Shown here in pieces: positions 1 to 8,809 of a stretch of DNA of 64,000 nucleotides. The DNA is taken from positions 434,001-498,000 of the forward strand of contig NZ_VFWX01000001.1 in the NCBI RefSeq assembly GCF_006442965.1, given 5' to 3'. This DNA comes from Mesorhizobium sp. CU3 (GTDB lineage: Bacteria > Pseudomonadota > Alphaproteobacteria > Rhizobiales > Rhizobiaceae). Position 1 is the first letter of the stretch; every line of letters begins with the position of its first letter. The translations under genes and the position numbers were made by a program. The notes under the pieces were generated by a model that saw nothing but the letters and a program-made list of their open reading frames with translations, did not search any database and had not been told where the DNA came from.

Positions 1-189
1 CCCGTCATTGATCCAGTGCGAGACGCTGAGCGGCCCGAGATAGGCATGGAGCACGGCGAAATAGGTGCCCGCCAGCGGCGAATTGGCGACGATCAAAGCC
101 AGAGCGGCCGCCACCATCAGGATGATGCCGCCGGCCGCCTCGCCGTCGAGGAATTCGCGCAGGATCGATTTCGGGCGCTGGTCTTGCAT
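1..189 (-). CDS. nhaA: Na+/H+ antiporter NhaA, N-terminal part (cut by window edge)
   Basis: Inner-membrane sodium/proton antiporter that exports Na+ in exchange for protons. Only the first 63 residues are in the window; the frame is open to base 1. The visible part has the family's N-terminal layout: a short amphipathic segment ([15 protein letters not shown]), the first hydrophobic membrane helix ([19 protein letters not shown]), then [21 protein letters not shown], which matches the conserved NhaA 'HWINDGLMA' region. The ATG at 187-189 is the only sensible start. Identification is by recognition of these motifs; the rest of the gene lies outside. Confidence 0.85.
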   Translation of the reverse strand, partial: MQDQRPKSILREFLDGEAAGGIILMVAAALALIVANSPLAGTYFAVLHAYLGPLSVSHWINDG

Positions 190-283
190 GTGCTCTCCGT
201 TGCCTGGTTTCTCGGCCGGCATTCTCGCGATGATGCGCAATGCTCTATGGCTGGGCAAGAGTCACAATTTGCGAAGGCCGGCG

Positions 284-457
284 CCGCCCCTCATCTGCCT
301 GCCGGCATCTTCTCCCCGTGAACGGGGAGAAGGGGGCTGTCGCGCAGGATTTCGCCAATATCCAGCGTTTGCGGATAGGAGCCGGCGTTGCCACCAGCCC
401 CTTCTCCCCGTCACTATACGGGGAGAAGTGCCCGGCAGGGCGATGAGGGGCAGCGCC
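284..457. repeat. Pair of REP-like palindromic units in head-to-head arrangement
   Basis: Two copies of a short palindromic unit lie in the 345-base gap between nhaA and actR. Each has the hairpin CTTCTCCCCGT / ACGGGGAGAAG (309-332 with a 2-base loop; 401-428 with a 6-base loop) flanked by a CCCTCATC-type arm and a GCCGGCA box. The flanking arms face outward, so the pair forms a larger inverted structure. The same unit recurs as a pair at 10747-10888. No gene is visible in 190-534. Confidence 0.85.
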
Positions 458-534
458 GACTTCGGCGGTTGGCGTCTTCACTACAAGCCGGCTTAAGGCA
501 GGCCCGAGGCGCATAACGCCGCGCTCAGCGATGC

Positions 535-1098
535 TTACCGCGGCGCCCGCTTGGCCAGTATCCGCTGCAGCGTGCGGCGATGCATGTTCAGCCGGCGCGC
601 CGTCTCGGAGACGTTGCGGTCGCACATTTCGTAGACGCGCTGGATATGCTCCCAGCGGACACGGTCGGCCGACATCGGGTTTTCCGGCGGAGCGGCGCGT
701 TCGCCCGAGGTGCGGGTCAGCGCGGCAAACACGTCGTCGGCGTCGGCCGGCTTGGACAGATAGTCGACGGCGCCGAGCTTCACGGCCGTCACCGCGGTGG
801 CGATGTTGCCGTAGCCGGTCAGGATGATGGCGCGGGCGTCGTCGCGCTTTTCGCGGATGGCGGCGACGACGTCGAGGCCGTTGCCGTCGCCCAGCCGCAT
901 GTCGACCACCGCATAGGCCGGCGGATGGGCGCGCGCCTTGGCGACCGCCTCTTCCACGCTCTCGGCCGTCTCGACGACAAAGCCCCTCGTTTCCATGGCC
1001 CGGGCGAGCCGGGTGAGGAAAGGCTTGTCGTCCTCGACGATGAGCAGCGAGGTGTCCTCGCCCTCAACCATTGCCCCAGTCGTTTCGTCTGCGCTCAT
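535..1098 (-). CDS. actR: ActR/RegA-type response regulator
   Basis: DNA-binding response regulator of a redox-sensing two-component pair; in Rhizobiales the family controls redox, acid-tolerance and respiratory genes. The 187-residue length is typical. An N-terminal receiver domain (about residues 16-128) carries the acidic pocket VEDD, phospho-acceptor Asp66 in VVDMRLG, and conserved Lys116 in LSKPAD. A C-terminal Fis-type helix-turn-helix (about 145-187, with SETARRLNMHRRTLQRIL) is the near-invariant RegA recognition helix region. It follows the kinase gene on the same strand after a 207-base spacer. Assignment is firm; the target genes are not shown by the sequence. Confidence 0.93.
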   Translation of the reverse strand: MSADETTGAMVEGEDTSLLIVEDDKPFLTRLARAMETRGFVVETAESVEEAVAKARAHPPAYAVVDMRLGDGNGLDVVAAIREKRDDARAIILTGYGNIATAVTAVKLGAVDYLSKPADADDVFAALTRTSGERAAPPENPMSADRVRWEHIQRVYEMCDRNVSETARRLNMHRRTLQRILAKRAPR

Positions 1099-1305
1099 CT
1101 ATCGGCATCCTGCTGACCAAAGCACTTCGCTACGAAACGAATTCTAGCGAACGCACCTTAAGTCCTTGTTTCCGGGCATGTCGTTTCCCAAAAAAGCTGC
1201 ACGATTTCGGATGATATGCCTCACTTTTACGCAGATACAGTCCTGTGGCGGCAATGTCCAATTTTTACAGCCGGCAACAGAGCTGCCATGCAGTGATTGC
1301 AAGGG

Positions 1306-2631
1306 TTACGCATTGTCGAACATGGTGGCCGAAGCTTGATCCGGGTTGAGAAAGAGACCGCGCGGCCAGGAAATGTTCACCACCGCGCCTTCGCCGAGTC
1401 CGCTCGAATTGCGGAAATCGATGGTGGCGCCGGAGCGCTCGAGCAAGGTCTTGGCGATGAACAGGCCGAGCCCGAGGCCGCCGCCGGCCTCGGTGCCCTG
1501 GCGCGTCGACATATAGGGCTCGCCGATGCGGTCGATGATCTCGGGCGGAAAGCCCGGACCGTCGTCGGTGATGGAGAAGGTGACTTCCTCATTGTCCCAG
1601 GTCCAGCTCACGGTGACGGTCTTCTTGGCGAAATCGACGGCGTTCTCGACCAGATTGCCGAGTCCATAGATGACGCCGGGGCTGCGCTGGCCGACCGGCT
1701 CCGGGCCGATGCGCTCGCCAGGCCGCAGCCGGATCGAGATGCCGAAATCGCGATGCGGCGCCGTCACCTCCTCGACCAGCGAGGTGAGCGGCAGGCGCGA
1801 CAGATGCGCCTCGCCCTCCGAGGACAGGCTGGTCAACCGCTTCAGGATCTCGCGGCAACGCTCGCTCTGCGAGCGCAGGAGCTTGACGTCCTCGCCATAT
1901 TTCGGATCCTTGCCGAGCGCCTTTTCCATTTCCTTGGCGACGACGGTGATGGTGGCCAAAGGCGTGCCGAGTTCATGCGCGGCGGCGGCCGCCAGACCGT
2001 CCAGCGCCGAGAGATGCTGCTCGCGCTGCAGCACCAGTTCGGTGGCGGCAAGCGCATTGGCGAGCAGACGCGCTTCGGCGGCGACACGGAAGGCATAGAT
2101 GGCGGTAAAGGCGATCGAGGCAAAGACCGCCATCCACATGCCGGCGACATAGATGAAGGGCATCTCCAAAGGCGAGCCTTCATACCAGGGCAGCGGCTCG
2201 TGGAAGAAGACGAGCAGCGTGGCGGCGATCATCACCAGCGCGCCCAGGATAGCGGTGAGGCGCAGCGGCAGCGACGCCGCCGAGATGACGACCGGCACGG
2301 ACAGAAGCACAGAGAAAGGATTGGTCAGGCCGCCGGTCATGTAGAGCAGGCCGGTGAGCTGAATGCCGTCGAAGGTCAGGATCGCAAAAGCAGAGAGCGG
2401 CGTCAGTCGGTGGGCCGCCGGATAGCGGAAGGTCAGCCACAGATTCATCCAGGCCGAGCAGGCGATCAGGGCGAAGCATACCGACACCGGCAGCGGGAAT
2501 TTCAGGCCATAGGCGACGACCAGCACCGCCAGGCTCTGACCGACGATGGCGAGCCAGCGCAGGCGGATCAGCGTGTTGAGCCGCAACCGCTGGCTTTGCT
2601 GGGAATCGGGCGCGTGCAGGATGTTGATCAT
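1306..2631 (-). CDS. actS: ActS/RegB-type redox-responsive sensor histidine kinase
   Basis: Membrane sensor kinase partnering ActR. The 441-residue protein has about six N-terminal transmembrane segments (residues 28-180). The quinone-binding heptapeptide of RegB, GGxxNPF, is present as GGLTNPF (about 100-106). The H-box is AAAHELGTPLATI with phospho-acceptor His219, and a cysteine in SERCREI (Cys259) sits where RegB has its redox-active cysteine. The C-terminal catalytic domain shows the N box (NLVENAVDFA), DDGPGFP and GLGLGLFIAKTL motifs. These features make the RegB/ActS subfamily assignment strong. It lies upstream of actR on the same strand and is likely cotranscribed or coordinately expressed. 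Confidence 0.93.
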   Translation of the reverse strand: MINILHAPDSQQSQRLRLNTLIRLRWLAIVGQSLAVLVVAYGLKFPLPVSVCFALIACSAWMNLWLTFRYPAAHRLTPLSAFAILTFDGIQLTGLLYMTGGLTNPFSVLLSVPVVISAASLPLRLTAILGALVMIAATLLVFFHEPLPWYEGSPLEMPFIYVAGMWMAVFASIAFTAIYAFRVAAEARLLANALAATELVLQREQHLSALDGLAAAAAHELGTPLATITVVAKEMEKALGKDPKYGEDVKLLRSQSERCREILKRLTSLSSEGEAHLSRLPLTSLVEEVTAPHRDFGISIRLRPGERIGPEPVGQRSPGVIYGLGNLVENAVDFAKKTVTVSWTWDNEEVTFSITDDGPGFPPEIIDRIGEPYMSTRQGTEAGGGLGLGLFIAKTLLERSGATIDFRNSSGLGEGAVVNISWPRGLFLNPDQASATMFDNA

Positions 2632-2745
2632 CGACTTACGATTATAACCGCGGGAGGGTAAGCGCTAGTAGGGCTGTAGGGGCGGCTTGACCGGTTGGCG
2701 GCCGGTGTTTCATCGCTTGGTGATTGGCCGAGGCCCCCGCGATTT

Positions 2746-2923
2746 CGTCATCCACGGGCGGAGCGACGCGAAGCGGAGCGCAGACCCGAGGATCCATTCC
2801 GTTACCTTGACCGTAGAATGCAGCTGGGCAGAATTCTGAACCGTTGCAACGCCTTAGCGTCACGGCATGGATCCTCGGGTCTGCGCGCGTCGCTTCGCTC
2901 CTTGCTCCGCCCGTGGATGACGA
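2746..2923. repeat. Long imperfect inverted repeat in the actS-hrpB gap
   Basis: The 368-base gap between actS and hrpB has no convincing gene. It contains a large inverted repeat: CGTCATCCACGGGCGGAGC near 2746-2764 is matched by GCTCCGCCCGTGGATGACG near 2905-2923, and AGACCCGAGGATCCAT by ATGGATCCTCGGGTCT near 2867-2882. A central loop of about 65 bases separates the arms. The arms face genes whose 5' and 3' ends point away, so this looks like a dispersed rhizobial palindromic element rather than a simple terminator. Confidence 0.8.
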
Positions 2924-2999
2924 CGTGGTAGGGCGTTTTGCGCCAATCGCCAACCTACATTGCACACTAACGCGAATGGCCCGCCGAAGCGGCACGATC

Positions 3000-5462
3000 C
3001 TACGTCCCACGCGGCTTGGCGCGGCTGGTGGCTGCGGCGTGCAGCGGGTTTTCCGGCCAGACATGCCTGGGATAGCGGCCGCGCATGTCGGTGCGCACAT
3101 CCGCCCAGGAGCCGCGCCAGAAGCCGGGCAGGTCGCGGGTGGTTTGGATCGGGCGGTGCGCCGGCGAAAGCAACTCCAGCGTCAGCGGCACCGTCCCATT
3201 GGCGATGGAGGGGTGACGATCGAGGCCGAACAGCTCCTGCACGCGGATCGCCAGCACCGGCCACTCGCCGTCATAGCGGATCGGCACGTGGCTGCCGGAT
3301 GGGGCGTCGAAATGGGTCGGCGCCAGCGCGTCGACATTGCGCTGCAAGTCGTGCGGGACCAGCGAAAGCAGCGCCGCCGAGAGCGTGCCCGGTTTGATGG
3401 CGGCGAAAGAGGCGTCGCCGGCAAGAAACGGCACGAGCCAGTCGTCGAGGCGATCGATGAGAGCGGTATCCGAGACATCCGGCCAGGGTTCGCCGAGGCC
3501 GCGATGCAGCCAGCCGAGCCGCTGCCGCAACGTCTCGGCTTCCTTTCCCCAGTCGATCAGCGACAGGCCGTGCTCGCGCAGGGCGTCCGTTATGGCCCGA
3601 TCGGCATCGGCGCCTGAAGGCGCGGGCAGCATGCGCTCGGCGAGCGTGACGGCTCCAAGCCGGGCGGTCTCGCGCACACGAACGGCGCGGCGCTCGCGGT
3701 CGAAGCTGGTCTCGCGCCTGGTCTCGATGCGGTCGGCAAGCGCGGCGCGGATGTCGGCCTCGTCGACCGGAGTAGCGGCGGTGATGCGGGCATTCTGCGC
3801 CTTGCCCTGCAGGTCGGCGACGACCAGCCAGGTCTCGCCGGCCAGCGGATCGGCAGCGTCGACCATGGCGCCAGAGCCATTGGCGAGCACGAAGCGACCG
3901 CGCTCGCCGCGCGCCCTCGCGACGCGGTCCGGCCAGGCATGGATTAGGAGCGCGCCGGCAGAGGCCGCCTCGCCGCCCTGCCCATCGCCGGCCTGCCTGG
4001 CCAAACGTTCGGCGAGCTGGCGGGCGGCGTTGGCGCGCGGCGATTTCTCGCCGCGAAAGCGGATCAACCGTCGCTCCAGATCGGCGCTGTCGCCTCCCAA
4101 TCCGCGCTCGGTCAAAAGCACGGCGAGCGTCGCCGCTTCGAACGCATGCCCGCCCTTCGCGGCCTCGGCCACCATATGCGCGAGCCGCACCGGCAAAGCG
4201 AGCTTGCGCATGGCGGCGCCCGCTTCCGTCAACCGGCCGGCATCATCGATGGCATGCAGCGCCTCGAGCAACGCGCGCGCCTCGTTGAGCGCCGGCGTCG
4301 GCGGTGGATCGAGGAAGGACAGGCTCGACGGATCGGCGACGCCGAAGGCTGCGCAGTCGAGCAGCAGGCCGGAGAGGTCGGCCTCGAGGATTTCCGGCGG
4401 GGTGAAGGCAGGGAGCGCGGCGGTCTGCTCAGCGCGCCACAGGCGGGTGGCGACGCCTGGTTGCGTGCGCCCGGCGCGGCCGGCGCGCTGGTCGGCCGAG
4501 GCCCTGCTGACGCGCACGGTTTCCAGCCGAGTCAGGCCGCTCGCCGGCTCATAGCGCGGCAGGCGCGACAGGCCGGAATCGATGACGACGCGCACGCCGT
4601 CGATGGTGATCGAGGTCTCGGCGATCGACGTCGCCAGCACCACCTTGCGGCGGCCGTCCGGCGCCGGCCTGATCGCCTGGTCCTGCGCCCGGTTGTCGAG
4701 CTGGCCGTAGAGCGGGACGATGTCGGTATCCGCGCCGACATTGCCTTGAAGCCTTTCGGCGGTGCGTTCGATCTCGCGTTGCCCGGGCAGGAAGGCGAGC
4801 ACGCTGCCGGGCTCCGCCGCGAGCGCCGAACGGACAGCCTTGGCCATCGCATCCTCGATCGCCACGCCGGCCGGCCGTTCGTCGTAGCGGATCTCGACCG
4901 GAAAGGCGCGGCCCTCGCTTTCGATCACCGGCGCCCCGGCCAGAAGTCTTGCCACGCGCGCGCCGTCGAGCGTCGCCGACATGACCAGCAGGCGCAGATC
5001 GGGCCTGAGCGCGCCCTGCACATCGAGCGCCAGCGCCAGGCCGAAATCGCCGTCGAGCGAGCGCTCGTGGAATTCGTCGAAAATCACCGCCGAGACGCCC
5101 GGCAGTTCCGGATCGTCGAGGATCATGCGCGAGAGGACGCCTTCGGTGACGACCAGGATTTTCGTCCGCGCCGAGGTGCGGTTTTCCATGCGCATGGCAT
5201 AGCCGACCGTGTCGCCGGGCTCCTCGCCGAGCAATTCGGCCATGCGGCGGGCGGCGGCGCGAGCGGCCAGCCGGCGCGGTTCGAGCAGCACGATCCGGCC
5301 CTGCCCCAGCCAGGGCGCGTCGAGCAGCGCCAGCGGCACCAGCGTCGTCTTGCCGGCGCCGGGCGGGGCCACCAGCACGGTGCTGCTGCGCTGGGCAAGT
5401 GCCTCGCCCAAAGCCGGCAGCACGGCGGTAACCGGAAGTTCCGGCAGGGATTTCGTCGTCAT
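3000..5462 (-). CDS. hrpB: ATP-dependent RNA helicase HrpB
   Basis: Cytoplasmic DEAH-family RNA helicase; the cellular role of HrpB in alphaproteobacteria is not well defined. The 820-residue length fits the family. Motif I (APPGAGKTTLVPLALL, about residues 32-47), the DExH box as DEFHERS (about 127-133), motif III SATLDG, and the motif VI region with QRAGRAGRTQPG are all visible. The HrpB-specific C-terminal extension ends in a WP..Y-type region (WPENPLHAAA). The gene stands alone on the minus strand, 46 bases beyond the transporter gene's stop. No irregularities were seen. Confidence 0.94.
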   Translation of the reverse strand: MTTKSLPELPVTAVLPALGEALAQRSSTVLVAPPGAGKTTLVPLALLDAPWLGQGRIVLLEPRRLAARAAARRMAELLGEEPGDTVGYAMRMENRTSARTKILVVTEGVLSRMILDDPELPGVSAVIFDEFHERSLDGDFGLALALDVQGALRPDLRLLVMSATLDGARVARLLAGAPVIESEGRAFPVEIRYDERPAGVAIEDAMAKAVRSALAAEPGSVLAFLPGQREIERTAERLQGNVGADTDIVPLYGQLDNRAQDQAIRPAPDGRRKVVLATSIAETSITIDGVRVVIDSGLSRLPRYEPASGLTRLETVRVSRASADQRAGRAGRTQPGVATRLWRAEQTAALPAFTPPEILEADLSGLLLDCAAFGVADPSSLSFLDPPPTPALNEARALLEALHAIDDAGRLTEAGAAMRKLALPVRLAHMVAEAAKGGHAFEAATLAVLLTERGLGGDSADLERRLIRFRGEKSPRANAARQLAERLARQAGDGQGGEAASAGALLIHAWPDRVARARGERGRFVLANGSGAMVDAADPLAGETWLVVADLQGKAQNARITAATPVDEADIRAALADRIETRRETSFDRERRAVRVRETARLGAVTLAERMLPAPSGADADRAITDALREHGLSLIDWGKEAETLRQRLGWLHRGLGEPWPDVSDTALIDRLDDWLVPFLAGDASFAAIKPGTLSAALLSLVPHDLQRNVDALAPTHFDAPSGSHVPIRYDGEWPVLAIRVQELFGLDRHPSIANGTVPLTLELLSPAHRPIQTTRDLPGFWRGSWADVRTDMRGRYPRHVWPENPLHAAATSRAKPRGT

Positions 5463-5507
5463 CGCGCCCGCATATCAGCGGTCGCAGCCGCTATGCAACG
5501 TGCCTAT

Positions 5508-6398
5508 TCAAAGCCTTGTGCGCGAAAACGGGTTCCAGCGCACGGTGCCCAGCCTCACCTCCTCGCGCACCATGGTCAGCAAGCCGGAGCCGCCGACCAC
5601 CGCCAAGCCGACCAATGACAGCCAGTCGGGATATTCCTTGAAGAACAGCGCGCCGAGGATGACCGCCCAGACGATCTGCGAATAATGCGTCGGGGCGATG
5701 CGGTTGGCCGGCGCGTATTTGACCGCAAGCAGCTGCAGCAGCTGACCGCCGGCGGTGAACATCCCGGCCAGCATCAGCCAGACCAATTGCCCGAGGCCGG
5801 GAAGCGTGAAGGAGGTTGCGGCGGCACCCACCCCATTGAAGACCAGGCCATAGCCGACCAGCGCGCCGAGGATCGTCGTGCGCTTCTCCTGCTGGGCGAG
5901 CGAGCGCATCAGGACGACGCTGGTGGCGGCAAGGAAAGCATTGGCGAAGGCGGCGAGATGGCCGAGATGCAGTTCGCGAAAGCCCGGACGCACCACCAGC
6001 ATGACGCCGACAAAGCCGGCGACCACGGCCAGCCAGCGCCAGGGACCGACCCGCTCCTTCAGGACGATCGTCGACAGGATGGTGACCAGCAGCGGCGCCA
6101 GGAAGATCAGCGCATAAACTTCCGCCAGCGGAATGGTGGTGAAGGCAAAGACACTGAGCACGCCTGACGCGATGCCGGCCAAGGCGCGCGCTTGGACCGC
6201 CCAAGGCCGTTTGGTGCGCCAGGCGTCGCGCCAACGCTCGTCGCTCGGCTTGGTGAAGAACAAAAAGCAGCCGGCAAACAATGTCGAGAAAAAGCCGATC
6301 TCGAAGACGGTGAACTGCCCGCCCAGGCTCTTGATGACGGCGTCGCTGAACGAATAGCTTGCATAGGCGATCAGGGCGAGCAGGATTCCGTTCGGCAC
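5508..6398 (-). CDS. DMT (EamA) family membrane transporter
   Basis: Inner-membrane permease of the drug/metabolite transporter superfamily with two EamA repeats and about ten hydrophobic helices; the substrate cannot be told from sequence. I place the start at GTG 6398 (VPNGILLALIAYASYSF), where the conserved first helix begins. An upstream ATG at 6446 would add 16 non-conserved residues and overlap the divergent deacetylase gene. With GTG 6398 the two divergent genes are separated by only 23 bases. The last codons (RWNPFSRTRL) read through sequence resembling a dispersed rhizobial palindrome. Confidence 0.85.
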   Translation of the reverse strand: MPNGILLALIAYASYSFSDAVIKSLGGQFTVFEIGFFSTLFAGCFLFFTKPSDERWRDAWRTKRPWAVQARALAGIASGVLSVFAFTTIPLAEVYALIFLAPLLVTILSTIVLKERVGPWRWLAVVAGFVGVMLVVRPGFRELHLGHLAAFANAFLAATSVVLMRSLAQQEKRTTILGALVGYGLVFNGVGAAATSFTLPGLGQLVWLMLAGMFTAGGQLLQLLAVKYAPANRIAPTHYSQIVWAVILGALFFKEYPDWLSLVGLAVVGGSGLLTMVREEVRLGTVRWNPFSRTRL

Positions 6399-6421
6399 AG
6401 TTCCATTCCGGGAGAGCAGAC

Positions 6422-7114
6422 TTGAAGGTATTGGCGCTGGGGGCACATCCCGACGACATCGAGATATTCATGTTCGGTACGCTTGCCGCCTATGCGGCGC
6501 TAGGCGCAGAGCTGACTTTTGCGATAGCCACGGATGGCGCCAAGGGCGGCAAGGGCGATCCGGTGGCGCTCGCCAGGACGCGGCGCCAGGAAGCGAGCGC
6601 GGCGGCGAGCCTGCTCGGCGTCGAGCCGCGTTTCCTCGACTTCCCCGACGGCGAACTGATTGCCGACGCGGCGCTGATTTCGGCGTTGAAGGCGTTGATC
6701 GGCGAGGTGAAGCCCGACCTTGTCATCACCCACGCGCCCTATGACTATCATGGCGACCATCGCGCTTTGTCCGACGGGGTGCGTATCGCGGCGTCCTTCG
6801 CAGTGCCGGTGCTGCATGCCGACACGCTCGGCGGCACCGGTTTTTCGCCAACGCATTATGTCGAGATCTCGCCTCACTGGGATATCAAGGCGCAAGCGAT
6901 CCGCGCGCATCGCTCGCAAGGCCCGGAGCACTATGTCGAAAGAGCGCGCCTCCAGAACGAGTTTCGCGCAGGCCAATGCAATGGCGTGTCCGGCGCGCTG
7001 GCCGAGGCCTTCCGCTTCGAGCCGACCTTCCCCTTCGCCGACATACGCGCGCTGCTGCCGCCGGCGCCGCCGGTTCGGCCGGTGATGGCGAGCCCGGTCA
7101 GCAAAGACAACTGA
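6422..7114 (+). CDS. PIG-L family N-deacetylase
   Basis: Probable zinc-dependent deacetylase of the LmbE/PIG-L family, which removes acetyl groups from GlcNAc-type substrates; the actual substrate is unknown. The protein of about 230 residues begins with the family signature: MKVLALGAHPDDIEIF carries the metal-binding AHPDD motif at residues 8-12. A second metal motif, HAPYDYHGDHR, follows mid-protein. The start is TTG 6422, which puts the AHPDD motif at its usual distance from the N-terminus and has a GGGAGAG ribosome site just upstream; an in-frame ATG at 6359 would add an unconserved arm running into the divergent gene. It stands alone, so context gives no substrate clue. Confidence 0.85.
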   Translation: MKVLALGAHPDDIEIFMFGTLAAYAALGAELTFAIATDGAKGGKGDPVALARTRRQEASAAASLLGVEPRFLDFPDGELIADAALISALKALIGEVKPDLVITHAPYDYHGDHRALSDGVRIAASFAVPVLHADTLGGTGFSPTHYVEISPHWDIKAQAIRAHRSQGPEHYVERARLQNEFRAGQCNGVSGALAEAFRFEPTFPFADIRALLPPAPPVRPVMASPVSKDN

Positions 7115-7209
7115 CGGGCTGTCCGGACGAGGCCTCCGGCGGTCATTTCCCAACGAATTCAATGACCCGTTTCGCCATGCTGCGGCGCAGCAACGAATTC
7201 GCTTGCCTT

Positions 7210-7247
7210 GTTTAGTAAAAATTGCATCACTAAACAAATTACTAAAC
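7210..7247. promoter_or_regulatory. Probable operator: inverted repeat GTTTAGTAA-N20-TTACTAAAC
   Basis: A perfect 9-base inverted repeat (GTTTAGTAA at 7210-7218, TTACTAAAC at 7239-7247) sits about 125 bases upstream of the binding-protein gene. A third partial copy, CACTAAAC (7228-7235), lies in the spacer. The region is AT-rich in an otherwise GC-rich stretch. This spacing of repeated half-sites fits binding by a dimeric or tetrameric sugar-operon repressor. The regulator itself is not identified in this window. Confidence 0.6.
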
Positions 7248-7371
7248 ATCACCGGCGCACTGCGCGCGATGGCGACGCGACAGCGCGCCTTGTTCAACCC
7301 CTCGGAGGAGCGAGGGTTAGAGGGCTCTTGAAACCGTCATCCGGACGCGTTTCGCAAATGGGAGGTAAGGC

Positions 7372-8703
7372 ATGAAATCGACCTTGAAACTGGCGTTGGG
7401 ACTGGCCTCGGCGATCTTTGCGTCGACAGCCGTCTCGAACGTCGCGCATGCGGAAGACCTGACGCTGTGCTGGGCGGCCTGGGATCCGGCCAACGCGCTC
7501 GTGGAACTGTCCAAGGACTTCACCAAGGAAACCGGCATCGGCATGAAGTTCGAGTTCGTGCCGTGGACCAACTACGCCGACCGCTTCCTCAACGAGCTCA
7601 ACTCGCACGGCAAGCTCTGCGACCTGATCATCGGCGACAGCCAGTGGATCGGCGGCGCGGCCGAGAACGGCCATTACGTCAAGCTGAACGACTTCTTCGA
7701 CAAGGAGAAGATCAGCATGGATGACTTCGTGCCGGCGACCGTGGTCGGCTATTCGGAATGGCCGAAGAACACGCCCAACTACTGGGCGCTACCGGCGATG
7801 GGCGACGTCGTCGGCTGGACCTACCGCAAGGACTGGTTCTCCAGGCCCGAGCTGCAGAAGGAATTCAAGGACAAGTATGGCTGGGATCTCGGCCCGCCGC
7901 AGACCTTCGACCAGTTGAAGCAGGTCGCCGAGTTCTTCCAGAAGCGGCAGATCGACGGCAAGACTGTCTATGGCGCCTCGATCTATACCGAGCGCGGCTC
8001 GGAAGGCATCACCATGGGCGCCATGGACGTGCTCTACAGCTATGGCTTCCAGTATGAGAACCCGAAGAAGCCCTATGAGATGGAAGGCTACGTCAACTCC
8101 GAGAAATCGGTGAAGGGGCTGGAATTCTACAAGGCGCTCTATGATTGCTGCACGCCGCCCGGCGCTTCCAACAGCTATATGGGCGAAGGCGTCGACGCCT
8201 TCAAATCCGGCCAGGTGGCCATGCATATGAACTTCGCCTTCACCTGGCCCGGCCTGCAGAAGGACGAGAATGTCGGCGGCGACAAGATCGGCTATTTCGT
8301 CAATCCGAAGGGTCCCGACGGCGACCAGTTCGCGCAGCTCGGCGGCCAGGGCATTTCGGTGGTGTCCTATTCCGACAAGCAGGAATCTGCGCTGAAATAC
8401 ATCAAGTGGTTCGCCAACAAGGACGTGCAGGCCAAGTGGTGGTCGCTCGGCGGCTATTCCTGCCTGAACGCCGTGGTCAAGGATCCGAAGTTCCCGGCCA
8501 GCCAGCCCTATGCGCAGACCTTCCTCGACTCCATGGCGATCGTGAAGGACTTCTGGGCCGAGCCGAGCTACGCGCCGCTGCTGCAGGCGTCGCAGAAGCG
8601 CTTCCACGACTATGTCGTCGCCGGCCAGGGCTCAGCCAAGGATGCGCTCGACGGCCTGGTCAAGGACTGGACGCAGGTCTTCCAGGACGACGGCAAGATG
8701 TAA
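7372..8703 (+). CDS. ABC transporter sugar/polyol-binding protein
   Basis: Periplasmic substrate-binding protein of a family-1 (carbohydrate) ABC importer. The 443 residues start with a Sec signal peptide (MKSTLKLALGLASAIFA..., probable cleavage after AHA at about residue 27). The mature part has the usual layout: DLTLCWAAWDPANALVELSKDF, AELGGQG-type hinge residues and a late conserved FWAEPSYAPLLQ segment. An AAATGGGAGG ribosome site precedes ATG 7372. It is the first gene of the import and kinase operon. The downstream dihydroxyacetone kinases suggest a three-carbon or polyol substrate, but this is inference only. Confidence 0.88.
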   Translation: MKSTLKLALGLASAIFASTAVSNVAHAEDLTLCWAAWDPANALVELSKDFTKETGIGMKFEFVPWTNYADRFLNELNSHGKLCDLIIGDSQWIGGAAENGHYVKLNDFFDKEKISMDDFVPATVVGYSEWPKNTPNYWALPAMGDVVGWTYRKDWFSRPELQKEFKDKYGWDLGPPQTFDQLKQVAEFFQKRQIDGKTVYGASIYTERGSEGITMGAMDVLYSYGFQYENPKKPYEMEGYVNSEKSVKGLEFYKALYDCCTPPGASNSYMGEGVDAFKSGQVAMHMNFAFTWPGLQKDENVGGDKIGYFVNPKGPDGDQFAQLGGQGISVVSYSDKQESALKYIKWFANKDVQAKWWSLGGYSCLNAVVKDPKFPASQPYAQTFLDSMAIVKDFWAEPSYAPLLQASQKRFHDYVVAGQGSAKDALDGLVKDWTQVFQDDGKM

Positions 8704-8726
8704 GGCTCCTCCCGAGCCCGACCCGA

Positions 8727-8756
8727 GCGTCCCGTGCCGCCCTTGGCACGGGACGC
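8727..8756 (+). terminator. Intra-operon stem-loop after the binding-protein gene
   Basis: GCGTCCCGTGCC and GGCACGGGACGC form a perfect 12-base stem with a 6-base loop, 24 bases after the binding-protein stop codon and before the first permease. No U-tract follows. In ABC operons such hairpins commonly protect the binding-protein mRNA or partly terminate transcription so that this protein is made in excess; that role is inferred. Confidence 0.7.
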
Positions 8757-8809
8757 AGTTCAGATAAATTCCATTGTCGAGACTTGACGTGACCGAAGCA
8801 GGACTAACC

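Noticed and set aside
284..457. Possible CRISPR or tandem array from the repeated palindromes
   Set aside because: Only two units, inverted to each other, without regular spacers or cas genes.
1297..2661. Long plus-strand open frame opposite actS
   Set aside because: Arg/Gln/His-rich translation with no family resemblance; it is the antisense shadow of a well-supported kinase gene in GC-rich DNA.
4146..5618. 490-codon plus-strand frame opposite hrpB
   Set aside because: Low-complexity Arg/Ala/Gln translation; hrpB on the other strand has all helicase motifs.
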